Of a stretch of DNA of 64,000 nt, positions 56,351 through 64,000 are shown piece by piece. The stretch's first letter is position 1. Each line of letters begins with the position of its first letter. Source of the stretch: Nonomuraea sp. NEAU-A123 (GTDB lineage Bacteria; Actinomycetota; Actinomycetes; Streptosporangiales; Streptosporangiaceae); assembly GCF_018603905.1 (NCBI RefSeq), contig NZ_JAHFZZ010000005.1:1-64000 (forward strand), given 5' to 3'. Under the pieces are notes generated by a model. That model did not search any database and had not been told where the DNA came from. It was given only the letters and a program-made list of their open reading frames with translations. The position numbers and the translations under genes are program-made.

Positions 56351-57441
56351 CAGGGGACCAGGTTCTTGCTGACGCTCTCGAGGAGTTCGTTCCAGGAGGT
56401 CTCGAACTTCTCCACGCCCTCGTCCTCCAGCACCTTGACCACGTCGTCGTAGTCGACGCCCGCCTCCTTGAGCGCGGCCATGGTGTTCCACGCGTCCTCG
56501 TAGAAGGGGCGCACGGTGTCGCCGGTGATGGTGGCGACGGCGGCGGTCGCGTCGAGCGTCTTCTCCGGCATCGTGTTGACCGTGCCGGGGGCGACGAGCT
56601 GGTCGACGTACATCGTGGGCGAGTAGTCGGGGTTCTTGACGCCGGTCGAGGCCCACAGCGGGCGCTGCGGGCGGGCACCGGCGGTGCGCAGCCGCTGCCA
56701 GCGCTCGGAGTTCATCACTTCCTCGAAGGCGGCGTAGGCCAGGCGCGCGTTGGCGATGCCGGCCTTGCCCTTGAGCTCCGGCTTGCCGAGCTGGTCGAGC
56801 CGCTTGTCGATCTCGGTGTCGACCCGGCTGACGAAGAACGACGCCACCGACTCGATCGTGGCCAGGTTGAGGCCCTTGGCCTGAGCGGCCTCCAGACCGG
56901 CCAGCCAGGCGTCCATGACCGCGCGGTAGCGCTCCAGCGAGAAGATCAGCGTGACGTTGACGCTGATGCCCTCGGAGATCGCCTGCGTGATCGCGGGCAG
57001 TCCCTCGAGCGTCGCGGGGATCTTGATGAACAGGTTGGGCCGGTCGACCAGCCACCACAGCGCCCGCGCCTCGGCCACGGTCTTCTCGCTCTCGCGGGCC
57101 AGCCGAGGGTCGACCTCCAGCGAGACGCGCCCGTCGACGCCGCCGGTGGCGTCGTAGACCGGGCGCAGCACGTCGGCGGCCCAGCGGATGTCGTAGGCGG
57201 TGATGGCGCGTACGGCCTCGCCGATCTCGACGCCGCGTACGGCCAGGTCGTGCAGCTGGGCGTCGTAGGCGTCGCCCTTGCTGAGCGCGCCGGCGAAGAT
57301 GGTCGGGTTGGAGGTGACGCCCACCACGTTCTTCTCGCGGATCAGCTGCTCCAGGTTGCCCGTGCGCAGCCGCTCCCGGCTGATGTCGTCCAGCCAGATG
57401 GACACGCCCTGGCCGGAGAGCTTGTTGAGGATCTCACTCAT
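56350..57441 (-). CDS. tal: Transaldolase
   Basis: A 363-residue class I aldolase-type transferase. [15 protein letters not shown] is at the N-terminus, GVTSNPTIF follows, and the Schiff-base Lys is in [20 protein letters not shown] and [14 protein letters not shown] continue the barrel. The C-terminal part ([18 protein letters not shown]) is typical of the ~370-residue actinobacterial type. ATG 57441 lies 6 bp after the tkt stop. Confidence 0.95.
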   Translation of the reverse strand: MSEILNKLSGQGVSIWLDDISRERLRTGNLEQLIREKNVVGVTSNPTIFAGALSKGDAYDAQLHDLAVRGVEIGEAVRAITAYDIRWAADVLRPVYDATGGVDGRVSLEVDPRLARESEKTVAEARALWWLVDRPNLFIKIPATLEGLPAITQAISEGISVNVTLIFSLERYRAVMDAWLAGLEAAQAKGLNLATIESVASFFVSRVDTEIDKRLDQLGKPELKGKAGIANARLAYAAFEEVMNSERWQRLRTAGARPQRPLWASTGVKNPDYSPTMYVDQLVAPGTVNTMPEKTLDATAAVATITGDTVRPFYEDAWNTMAALKEAGVDYDDVVKVLEDEGVEKFETSWNELLESVSKNLVP

Positions 57442-57447
57442 TTTCGT

Positions 57448-59556
57448 TCAGTTTCCCGTCGTCTCGCCCTTGTCGTGACCCAGTTTGGCGAGGCTCGCCT
57501 TGGCCGCCGCGGCCACGCGCTCCGCCGTCAGCCCGAATTGCTCGTACAGCGTCTTATACGGTGCGGACGCGCCGAAGTGTTCAAGGCTGACGACTTCCCC
57601 CTTTTCGCCGACGAACTCTCGCCAGCCAAGGGCGATGCCCGCCTCGACCGCGACCCGGGCCTTGATCGCTGACGGCAGAACAGTCTGCCGATACGCAATG
57701 TCCTGCCCGTTGAACCACTCGACACACGGCATCGACACGACCCGTGTCGGGATGCCCTGGGCTTCGAGCAGTTCGCGGCCGTTCACGGCCAGCTCCAGCT
57801 CGCTGCCCGTGCCGATGAGGATCACCTGGGGCTGCCCGTCGGACGCCTCGTGCAGGATGTAGCCGCCCTTGGCCACGCCCTGGGCGCTGGTGCCCTCGAA
57901 GACCGGCAGGTTCTGCCGGGTCAGGGCGAGCGCGGCGGGCCGGTCGAAGTGCTGGAGCACGGTCTGCCAGGCGTAGGCCGTCTCGTTGGCGTCGCCGGGG
58001 CGCACCACGTCGAGGCCAGGGATCGCGCGCAGCGCCCACAGGTGCTCGACCGGCTGGTGGGTCGGTCCGTCCTCGCCCAGTCCGATGGAGTCGTGCGTCC
58101 ACACGTAGGTGACCGGCAGCTTCATCAGCGCCGCCAGGCGCACCGAGGGGCGCATGTAGTCGGAGAAGACCAGGAACGTGCCGCCGTACGGCCGGGTGCC
58201 GCCGTGCAGGGCGATGCCGTTGAGAATGGCGCCCATGCCGTGCTCGCGGATGCCGAAGTGCAGCGTGCGGCCGTAGCGGTTACCGGGGAAGTCCTTGGTC
58301 TGGTACTCCTCGGGGATGAAGGACGGCTCGCCCTTCATCGTGGTGAGGTTGGACTCGGCCAGGTCGGCCGAGCCGCCCCACAGCTCGGGCAGCACCGGCG
58401 CGAGCGCGGTGAGCACCTCGCCGGACGCCTTGCGGGTGGCGACCGAGCCGCCCTTGTCGAACGTGGGCAACGCCTCGGTCCAGCCGGCGGGCAGCTCGTG
58501 GCGGGAGATCCGGTCCAGCTCGGCGGCGCGCTCGGGGTTGGCCGCGCGCCAGGCTTCGTAGCCCTTCTGCCAGGCGGCGTGCGCCTCGTGGCCCCTGTGT
58601 GCCACCTCGCGCGCGTGCTCCAGCACCTCGGCGGGCACGTCGAAGCTCTTGTCGGGGTCCATGCCGAGGACCCGCTTGGTGGCGGCGACCTCGTCGGCGC
58701 CGAGGGCGGAGCCGTGGATCTTGCCGGTGTTCTGCTTGTTCGGGGCGGGCCAGCCGATGATCGTGCGCAGGCGGATGAACGACGGCCGGTCGGTCTCGGC
58801 GCGCGCCGACTCCAGCGCCGCGTGCAGCGCCTGGACGTCCTCGACGTAGTCGCCGGTCTCGGTCCAGTCGACGCTGAGCGTGTGCCAGCCGTAGGCCTCG
58901 TAGCGCTTGACCACGTCCTCGGACTTCGCGATCAGCGTGTCGTCCTCGATGGAGATGTGGTTGTCGTCGTAGATGACGATCAGGTTGCCCAGTTTCTGGT
59001 GGCCGGCGATCGCGCTGACCTCGTGGCTGATGCCCTCTTCGATGTCGCCGTCGCTGACCATGCACCAGATGTGGTGGTCGAACGGCGAGGTGCCCACCTC
59101 GGCGTCGGGGTCGAACAGACCGCGCTCGCGACGGGCCGCCATGGCCATGCCGACGGCGTTGCCCAGGCCCTGGCCGAGCGGGCCCGTGGTGGTCTCCACA
59201 CCGGCCGTGTGCCCGTGCTCGGGGTGCCCGGGGGTCAGGCTGTCCCACTGGCGCAACCGCTTGAGGTCGTCCAGGCCGAGTCCGTATCCGGACAGGAACA
59301 GCTGGATGTACAGGGTCAGGCTGGAGTGCCCGCACGACAGGACGAAACGGTCACGCCCGAGCCACGTGGGATCCGTGGGGTCGTGGCGCATCGCGTGCTG
59401 GAACAGCAGGTACGCGGCGGGAGCCAGGCTCATGGCGGTGCCCGGGTGACCCGAACCCGCCTTTTCGACTGCGTCCATGGCCAGGGCTCGAACGACGTCG
59501 ACCGCTTGCTTGTCTAGGTCGGTCCATTCGAGGGCTGGCACGAGTTCGGTGCTCAA
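57448..59556 (-). CDS. tkt: Transketolase
   Basis: A 702-residue thiamin-diphosphate enzyme of the non-oxidative pentose-phosphate pathway. [38 protein letters not shown] (ThDP/Mg site) and [20 protein letters not shown] are diagnostic. The TTG start at 59556 has CGGAGA at 8 nt. It is the first gene of the minus-strand run; its upstream region (59557-59816) is shared with divergent ctaB. Confidence 0.95.
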   Translation of the reverse strand: MSTELVPALEWTDLDKQAVDVVRALAMDAVEKAGSGHPGTAMSLAPAAYLLFQHAMRHDPTDPTWLGRDRFVLSCGHSSLTLYIQLFLSGYGLGLDDLKRLRQWDSLTPGHPEHGHTAGVETTTGPLGQGLGNAVGMAMAARRERGLFDPDAEVGTSPFDHHIWCMVSDGDIEEGISHEVSAIAGHQKLGNLIVIYDDNHISIEDDTLIAKSEDVVKRYEAYGWHTLSVDWTETGDYVEDVQALHAALESARAETDRPSFIRLRTIIGWPAPNKQNTGKIHGSALGADEVAATKRVLGMDPDKSFDVPAEVLEHAREVAHRGHEAHAAWQKGYEAWRAANPERAAELDRISRHELPAGWTEALPTFDKGGSVATRKASGEVLTALAPVLPELWGGSADLAESNLTTMKGEPSFIPEEYQTKDFPGNRYGRTLHFGIREHGMGAILNGIALHGGTRPYGGTFLVFSDYMRPSVRLAALMKLPVTYVWTHDSIGLGEDGPTHQPVEHLWALRAIPGLDVVRPGDANETAYAWQTVLQHFDRPAALALTRQNLPVFEGTSAQGVAKGGYILHEASDGQPQVILIGTGSELELAVNGRELLEAQGIPTRVVSMPCVEWFNGQDIAYRQTVLPSAIKARVAVEAGIALGWREFVGEKGEVVSLEHFGASAPYKTLYEQFGLTAERVAAAAKASLAKLGHDKGETTGN

Positions 59557-59816
59557 GTGCTCGGTCTCCGGAATCTAGTTGTCTTGTGGTGGTACCGGTT
59601 GGCATATCCCGCCCACACCGGACCCTAACTGAGTGGAGTCGGCGATCGATTCCCCTTCCACCCCGTGCGTGTCCCCCCATTGGCCGGACCGGACGACCCT
59701 GCTACTACAGTTTGGTTGTTCTCGTTGTCACAGGGACGCCCTGGCGTCCGTCCAAGAGATTCCGCTCCAATCAGAGGTTACGCGTTGACTCCGCACGTGC
59801 TGGAAGCGCCTTGACG

Positions 59817-60755
59817 GTGCTGACGAACAGGCAGACGACGGCCCCCGCTCCCGCGGCCGAGCCGCCAAGGACGATCGGCATGCTCGTCAAGGCCTACATC
59901 GCTCTCACCAAGCCGCGGATCATCGAGCTTCTGCTGATCACGACGCTCCCTGTGATGTTCCTCGCGGCCGGCAGGCTGCCGCCGCTGTGGACGTCGGTGG
60001 CGGTCATGGTGTTCGGCACCCTGTCCGCCGGCAGCGCCAACGCGCTCAACTGCTACGTGGACCGCGACATCGACCAGAAGATGCGCCGCACCAGGCGGCG
60101 CCCGCTGGCCAGGCACCAGGTCTCGCCGACCGGCGCGCTCATCTTCGGCATCGTGCTCGGCGTGCTGTCCACGCTCGGCCTCTGGCTGACCACCAACTGG
60201 CTGGCCGCCGTGCTGTCCACCGGCGCCATCCTGTTCTACGTCATCGTCTACTCGATGATCCTCAAGCGGCGCACCGCCCAGAACATCGTCTGGGGCGGCA
60301 TCGCGGGCTGCATGCCGGTGCTGATCGGCTGGGCGGGCATCACCGGGCGGCTCGACTGGGCGCCGCTGGTGCTGTTCGGGGTGGTGTTCTTCTGGACGCC
60401 GCCGCACACCTGGACGCTGGCCATGCGCTACAAGGAGGACTACGCGGCGGCCGAGGTGCCGATGCTGCCCGTGGTGGCCACCGAGCGCCGGGTGATCCGG
60501 GAGTCGATCGCCTACACCTGGGCCACCGTGCTCTGCTCGCTGGCCTTGTGGCCGGTGGCGGGCACCACGCTGTTCTACCCGATCGCGGCCGGCGTCCTGG
60601 GCGTCATGTGCCTGTGGGAGGTGTACCGCCTGCTGGCCCGCCTCAACTCCGGCAAGACCGGTGTCGACCTGCGGCCGATGCGCTTCTTCCACTGGTCCAA
60701 CGCCTATCTGGCGCTGCTGTTCCTCGCCGTGGCCATCGACCCGCTGCTGAGCTGA
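59817..60755 (+). CDS. ctaB: Protoheme IX farnesyltransferase (heme O synthase)
   Basis: A 312-residue UbiA-family membrane prenyltransferase making heme O from protoheme. The first polyprenyl-diphosphate motif is [20 protein letters not shown]; the second is in [17 protein letters not shown]. About nine hydrophobic helices; [19 protein letters not shown] marks the first. GTG 59817 follows GGAAG by 10 nt; TTG 59811 is equally close and would add two residues. The upstream frame to 59586 has no membrane-protein character. It starts the route to heme A, finished by ctaA at 62.7-63.7 kb. Confidence 0.94.
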   Translation: MLTNRQTTAPAPAAEPPRTIGMLVKAYIALTKPRIIELLLITTLPVMFLAAGRLPPLWTSVAVMVFGTLSAGSANALNCYVDRDIDQKMRRTRRRPLARHQVSPTGALIFGIVLGVLSTLGLWLTTNWLAAVLSTGAILFYVIVYSMILKRRTAQNIVWGGIAGCMPVLIGWAGITGRLDWAPLVLFGVVFFWTPPHTWTLAMRYKEDYAAAEVPMLPVVATERRVIRESIAYTWATVLCSLALWPVAGTTLFYPIAAGVLGVMCLWEVYRLLARLNSGKTGVDLRPMRFFHWSNAYLALLFLAVAIDPLLS

Positions 60756-60809
60756 CGGGCCACGCGACCTGGGCGGGACAGTGTCTTTTTGATCGGTTAC
60801 AGTCACCGT

Positions 60810-62003
60810 ATGGCGTCCCGTGATCCACGCTGGGTGTTGAAGGACCGCCCGTCGTTCGCGTTGATCATCGGGCTGATCGTGACCGGCCTGTGCGCGCTCG
60901 TCTCCTTCGCTTTCGACGTGCTCAACGGCGCGCCCGTGGAGTTCTTCATCTCGCTCGTCCTCGCGCTGGCGCCGGTGCCGCTGCTGCTGGCCGCCGTGCT
61001 CGCGCTCGACCGCATGGAGCCGGAGCCGCGCAGCAACCTCATCTTCGCCTTCGCCTGGGGAGCAGGGGTGGCGGTGCTTGTCGCGGGCCTGATCAACTCG
61101 CTCAACCTGCACTACATCATCGACACCGCCAACCTGAGCGCGGCCAACGCGCGCAACGTCGCCGCCACGTTCGGCGCGCCGGTGGTCGAGGAGTCGATGA
61201 AGGGGCTGGTGCTGCTCGGGCTGCTCAGGTTCCGCCGGGCCGAGTTCGACGGGCCGACCGACGGCGTCATCTACGCCAGCATGGTCGGGCTCGGCTTCGC
61301 GATGAGCGAGAACGTCAGCTACTACGTCGCCGCGCTCAGCTCCGACCAGGGCGGCATGGGGCTGGCCGTCACCGTGGTGCTGCGCGGGGTGCTGTCGCCG
61401 TTCGCGCACCCGCTGTTCACCTCGATGATCGGCATCGCGGTCGCCTACGCCGCCCAGCGCAACGGGTCCGACCGGGTCTTCATCATCATGGCCGGCTGGG
61501 TCGGCGCGATGCTCCTGCACGGTCTCTGGAACGGTCTCACCTCCTACGGCGGCTTCCCCGGCCTGGTCATCGCCTACCTGGTGCTGCTGATCGTGCTGGT
61601 GGTGCTCATCGCGCTGGTGCTCAGGGACCGGCGGCGCATCGTCGCCCTGATCCAGCGCTACCTGCCGCCGTACGAGCCGACCAAGCTGGTCAACCGGGCC
61701 GACATCTACATGCTGTCCGCCCTGTCGCGGCGCCGGCAGGCCAGGCAGTGGGCCAAGGTCTACGGCGGCAAGCGGGGACTGCGCGCGATGCGCGACTACC
61801 AGCTCGCGGCGACCGAGCTGGGCCTGCTGCACGAGCGGGCCGCCAAGCGGATGGTCGACGAGCAGACCTTCCACGAGGAGCAGCGCGCCCTGCTCGAATG
61901 CATGAGCGCCGCCAGGTCCGGCTTCCCGATGACGCCCGCCCACTTCAGAGCCGCGGCGCGGGGCGCCCCGCCACCGGGCTACGCGCCCGGCGCCCCCGGC
62001 TGA
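60810..62003 (+). CDS. PrsW-family intramembrane metalloprotease
   Basis: A 397-residue membrane protein with about eight hydrophobic helices. The PrsW motif EESMKG (E-E-x-x-K) is in PVVEESMKGLVLLGLLRF. A second motif SMVGLGFAMSENVSYY supplies the usual E-N pair; AHPLFTSMIGIAVAYA and LHGLWNG carry the His residues. In Bacillus PrsW cleaves an anti-sigma factor. The C-terminal ~110 residues are cytoplasmic (RRRQARQWAKVYGG). ATG 60810 lies close behind a TACAGT -10-like box, so the transcript may be leaderless. Its end overlaps the next convergent gene by 25 bp. Confidence 0.88.
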   Translation: MASRDPRWVLKDRPSFALIIGLIVTGLCALVSFAFDVLNGAPVEFFISLVLALAPVPLLLAAVLALDRMEPEPRSNLIFAFAWGAGVAVLVAGLINSLNLHYIIDTANLSAANARNVAATFGAPVVEESMKGLVLLGLLRFRRAEFDGPTDGVIYASMVGLGFAMSENVSYYVAALSSDQGGMGLAVTVVLRGVLSPFAHPLFTSMIGIAVAYAAQRNGSDRVFIIMAGWVGAMLLHGLWNGLTSYGGFPGLVIAYLVLLIVLVVLIALVLRDRRRIVALIQRYLPPYEPTKLVNRADIYMLSALSRRRQARQWAKVYGGKRGLRAMRDYQLAATELGLLHERAAKRMVDEQTFHEEQRALLECMSAARSGFPMTPAHFRAAARGAPPPGYAPGAPG

Positions 62004-62683
62004 GCCAGGATCGCGCGCAGCGAGGTCTCGCGCGGACCGGGATAGACCGGGGCCGAGTGCAGCACCAGCGCGTCGGCGAACGCCTTGCCGGTGGCGAACA
62101 GCTCACGGGTGGCCGAGGCGTAGGTGGTCACGGCCCACTGCTTGGCGGAGTCGTCGCCCACGCCGAAGGTCGTCAGGCCCGCCGTACGGCAGAGTGCGAC
62201 CGCCCTCGGCAGGTGGAACACCTGCGTGACCACGGTCAGCCGCTCGGCGCCGAAGACCTGGCGGGCCCGCACGCATGAGTCCCAGGTGTCGAACCCGGCG
62301 TAGTCGAGCACCATCACCGCGTCGGGCACGCCCCTGGCCCGCAGGTAGTCGCGCATGGCCGTCGGCTCGTCGTACTCCTTGCGGCTGTTGTCGCCAGACA
62401 GCAGCAGCGCCTTGACCTTGCCCGCTCGATAGAGCTCGGCCGCGATGTCGAGCCGCCGGGCCAGGAAGGGGGAGGGGTGGCCGCTGAACAGGCCCGCGCC
62501 CAGCACGAGCGCCACTTGCGAGGCGGGCACCCGGGCCAGCCAACCGCCGGTGTCGGCCACCACGCGGCGCTCCGAGCTGTCGAGCCACGCCCACGTCATC
62601 GGCGCCAGGGCGATCACGCTGAGCAGCACCAGTCCTTGGTACAGGCGGCGCAGGGTCTTCCGAGCGGGGCGGGCGAAAGCCAC
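61979..62683 (-). CDS. SanA/YdcF-like DUF218 membrane protein
   Basis: A 234-residue protein with one N-terminal signal-anchor helix (LYQGLVLLSVIALAPMTWAWL) and an extracytoplasmic DUF218 domain: VALVLGAGLFSGHPSPFLARRL, LLLSGDNSRKEYDEPTAM and VVTQVFHLPRAVALCR. In enterobacteria SanA/ElyC-type proteins are linked to envelope integrity and lipid carrier metabolism; the reaction is not known. GTG 62683 has GAGG at 7 nt. Confidence 0.88.
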   Translation of the reverse strand: MAFARPARKTLRRLYQGLVLLSVIALAPMTWAWLDSSERRVVADTGGWLARVPASQVALVLGAGLFSGHPSPFLARRLDIAAELYRAGKVKALLLSGDNSRKEYDEPTAMRDYLRARGVPDAVMVLDYAGFDTWDSCVRARQVFGAERLTVVTQVFHLPRAVALCRTAGLTTFGVGDDSAKQWAVTTYASATRELFATGKAFADALVLHSAPVYPGPRETSLRAILAQPGAPGA

Positions 62684-62736
62684 TCGAGGACCTCACAGGT
62701 AGGGGGACGTAGTCCCTCATACCTTGGCACAGCGGC

Positions 62737-63738
62737 TCAGACTCTGGCCGGTGTTTCCGTGGGGGAGGAGGCGGCCGGGGCCGTCAGCGCGTCGCGGGTG
62801 CGCAGCGAGGTGACCACTCTGAGCGTGGCGATCCAGACCAGGGTCGAGCCGAGCACGTGCACGCCGACCAGGAAGGCGGGCACCGCCAGGAAGTACTGCG
62901 TGTAGCCGATCACGCCCTGGGCCAGCTCCACCACGATCAGCGCCAGAGCGGCCCGGCGGGCCGCTCTGGGCGCGTCGGTCACGTGCAGCGCGAACATCAG
63001 CGCGAACGACAGCCCGACCACGAGGTAGGCGATGTCGGCGTGCAGCCGCACCACGCTCTCGATGTCGAGGTCGAAGCGCGAGGCCAGCGCGTCGCCGGAA
63101 TGCGGCCCCGTGCCGGTCACCAGCACCCCGGCCAGCAGCAGCACGGCCACCGCCGCGACCAGCACGTGGCCGAGGCGCCGGATGTCGCGGTGCGTCACCC
63201 GGCGGACCGGCCCGTCGCCTTCACTTGCGCGCGCGTAGAGCGCCCAGCAGCCGGCGATCAGCGCGATGGAGACCAGGAAGTGCACGCTGACCGTGAACGG
63301 GTTGAGCAGGGTCCTGACCACCAGCCCGCCCCACAGCGCCTGGAAGACGATGCCCGCGGGCTGCAGCAGGGCCAGCCGGAGCAGCGCACGGCGCCGCGGG
63401 GCCAGCCGCATCGCCGACACCACGCAGGCGAACCCCACCGCCAGCACCAGGAACGTCAGCAGCCGGTTGCCGAACTCGACGGCCATGGTGACGGGCGAGA
63501 TCTCCGGATGCGCGATCGGCACGAAGCTGTCGGGCGTGCATCTGGGCCAGGTCGGGCAGCCGAGCCCCGAGTCGGTGACCCGCACGGCCGCGCCCGTCAC
63601 CGTGATGCCCGCGTTGACCACCACGGCGGCCAGTGCCCAGCCGCGCATCGACTCGGCGGTCGGCGCCCAGAAGGAGAACAGGCGCCGGACCAGAGCGTTG
63701 GGGTGGTCCGTGGGTAGTTTCACGTCGTCGAGCTTCAC
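62737..63738 (-). CDS. ctaA: Heme A synthase (COX15/CtaA family)
   Basis: An eight-helix membrane monooxygenase converting heme O to heme A for cytochrome oxidase. The first helix MRGWALAAVVVNAGITVTGA is followed by the conserved VRVTDSGLGCPTWPRC loop. His ligands for hemes are in VEFGNRLLTF (helix region), TVSVHFLVS, VRLHADIAY and VGVHVLGST. The start is uncertain: GTG 63738, GTG 63723 (giving MKLPTDHP) and TTG 63795 are possible; none has a strong ribosome site. It pairs functionally with ctaB about 2 kb upstream on the other strand. Confidence 0.9.
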   Translation of the reverse strand: MKLDDVKLPTDHPNALVRRLFSFWAPTAESMRGWALAAVVVNAGITVTGAAVRVTDSGLGCPTWPRCTPDSFVPIAHPEISPVTMAVEFGNRLLTFLVLAVGFACVVSAMRLAPRRRALLRLALLQPAGIVFQALWGGLVVRTLLNPFTVSVHFLVSIALIAGCWALYARASEGDGPVRRVTHRDIRRLGHVLVAAVAVLLLAGVLVTGTGPHSGDALASRFDLDIESVVRLHADIAYLVVGLSFALMFALHVTDAPRAARRAALALIVVELAQGVIGYTQYFLAVPAFLVGVHVLGSTLVWIATLRVVTSLRTRDALTAPAASSPTETPARV

Positions 63739-63835
63739 GTCAACGATGGTAAGGGCCTGGTCGTCCGGTCCTCCCACCGGGAACGTGCTTCTCAACCAGC
63801 ATGGGTATGTGACATATTACAGGCGGGGAGGTGAA

Positions 63836-64000
63836 ATGTCCGATGTGATTGTCATCGGCGCCGGAGTGGTGGGCGCCGCGTGCGCTTATTACGCCGCCCG
63901 GGCCGGACTGGACGTGACCGTGGTGGATCGCGGCCCGGTGGCGGGCGGCACGACGGGCGCGGGCGAGGGCAACGTGCTGGTCTCGGACAAGGAGCCGGGC
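63836..64000 (+). CDS. FAD-dependent oxidoreductase, N-terminus (cut by window end)
   Basis: Fifty-five codons are visible, starting at ATG 63836 after GGGGAGGTGAA, a strong ribosome site. The N-terminus SDVIVIGAGVVGAACAYYAA is the Rossmann FAD motif GxGxxG, followed by VTVVDRGPVAGGTTGAGEGN, which matches glycine/D-amino-acid oxidase (DAO)-type flavoproteins. The rest lies beyond the window. Confidence 0.9.
   Translation, partial: MSDVIVIGAGVVGAACAYYAARAGLDVTVVDRGPVAGGTTGAGEGNVLVSDKEPG

Noticed and set aside
54509..56452. 647-codon plus-strand frame over pgi
   Set aside because: Arg/Gln/His/Val-rich shadow of pgi with no recognisable motif.

Overview
The window is a 64 kb piece of a high-GC actinobacterial chromosome. 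RbpA, WhiA, OpcA, a mycothiol-dependent enzyme family, the SteA/SteB pair, TlyA and many GTG/TTG starts point to an actinomycete. Gene order (uvrA - Rieske - uvrC - rapZ - yvcK - whiA - gap - pgk - tpiA - secG - rbpA, then a pentose-phosphate cluster) fits a mycelial family. Streptosporangiales is my inference; no search was run.

Layout. 1-430: end of an rRNA operon (23S 3' end, 5S, terminator). 0.8-13.4 kb: loosely packed genes (methyltransferase, a 1108-residue Arg/Gly-repeat TPR protein, MBL hydrolase, SSB-like protein, DUF1015 protein, small TPR protein, pRiA4b ORF-3-like protein, HAD phosphatase, SCP2-like protein), separated by non-coding stretches with decayed tandem repeats. 13.5-23.2 kb: a forward block with tlyA, nadK, recN, then a likely cell-envelope set (steA, steB, a MraY/WecA-like transferase, a MurJ-like flippase and a GT4 glycosyltransferase). 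23.2-25.9 kb: a TerC gene behind what reads as a yybP-ykoY (Mn2+) riboswitch, then psd-pssA for phosphatidylethanolamine synthesis. 25.9-32.7 kb: a small hypothetical, an MBL hydrolase and a mycothiol enzyme on the minus strand, uvrA, and three consecutive Tat-type Rieske lipoproteins. 32.7-37.6 kb: uvrC-rapZ-yvcK-whiA. 38.6-42.5 kb: gap-pgk-tpiA-secG-rbpA, with a DasR-type operator-like site before gap and a 19-bp terminator stem after rbpA.

42.5-51.3 kb is accessory: a membrane protein with a probable frameshift near its start, a YtcJ-like amidohydrolase/FAD oxidase pair, an ACT-GNAT acetyltransferase, an orphan Clp N-domain protein, a coiled-coil protein, an SDR/TetR pair behind a perfect 23-bp palindrome, and an adenosine deaminase-family enzyme. 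51.3-59.6 kb on the minus strand is a tightly coupled tkt-tal-pgi-zwf-opcA-pgl run. 59.8-63.7 kb holds ctaB and ctaA around a PrsW-type protease and a SanA-like protein. The window ends inside an FAD oxidoreductase.

Together the core genes cover lower glycolysis, the complete oxidative entry and the transaldolase/transketolase part of the pentose-phosphate pathway, heme A synthesis, UvrA/UvrC excision repair and division/wall functions. No phage, insertion sequence, CRISPR array or biosynthetic gene cluster was seen. The strongest unusual signals are the riboswitch with mutually exclusive stems, the Arg/Gly repeat protein, the triple Rieske array, the SDR/TetR operator and the probable frameshift at 43.0 kb.
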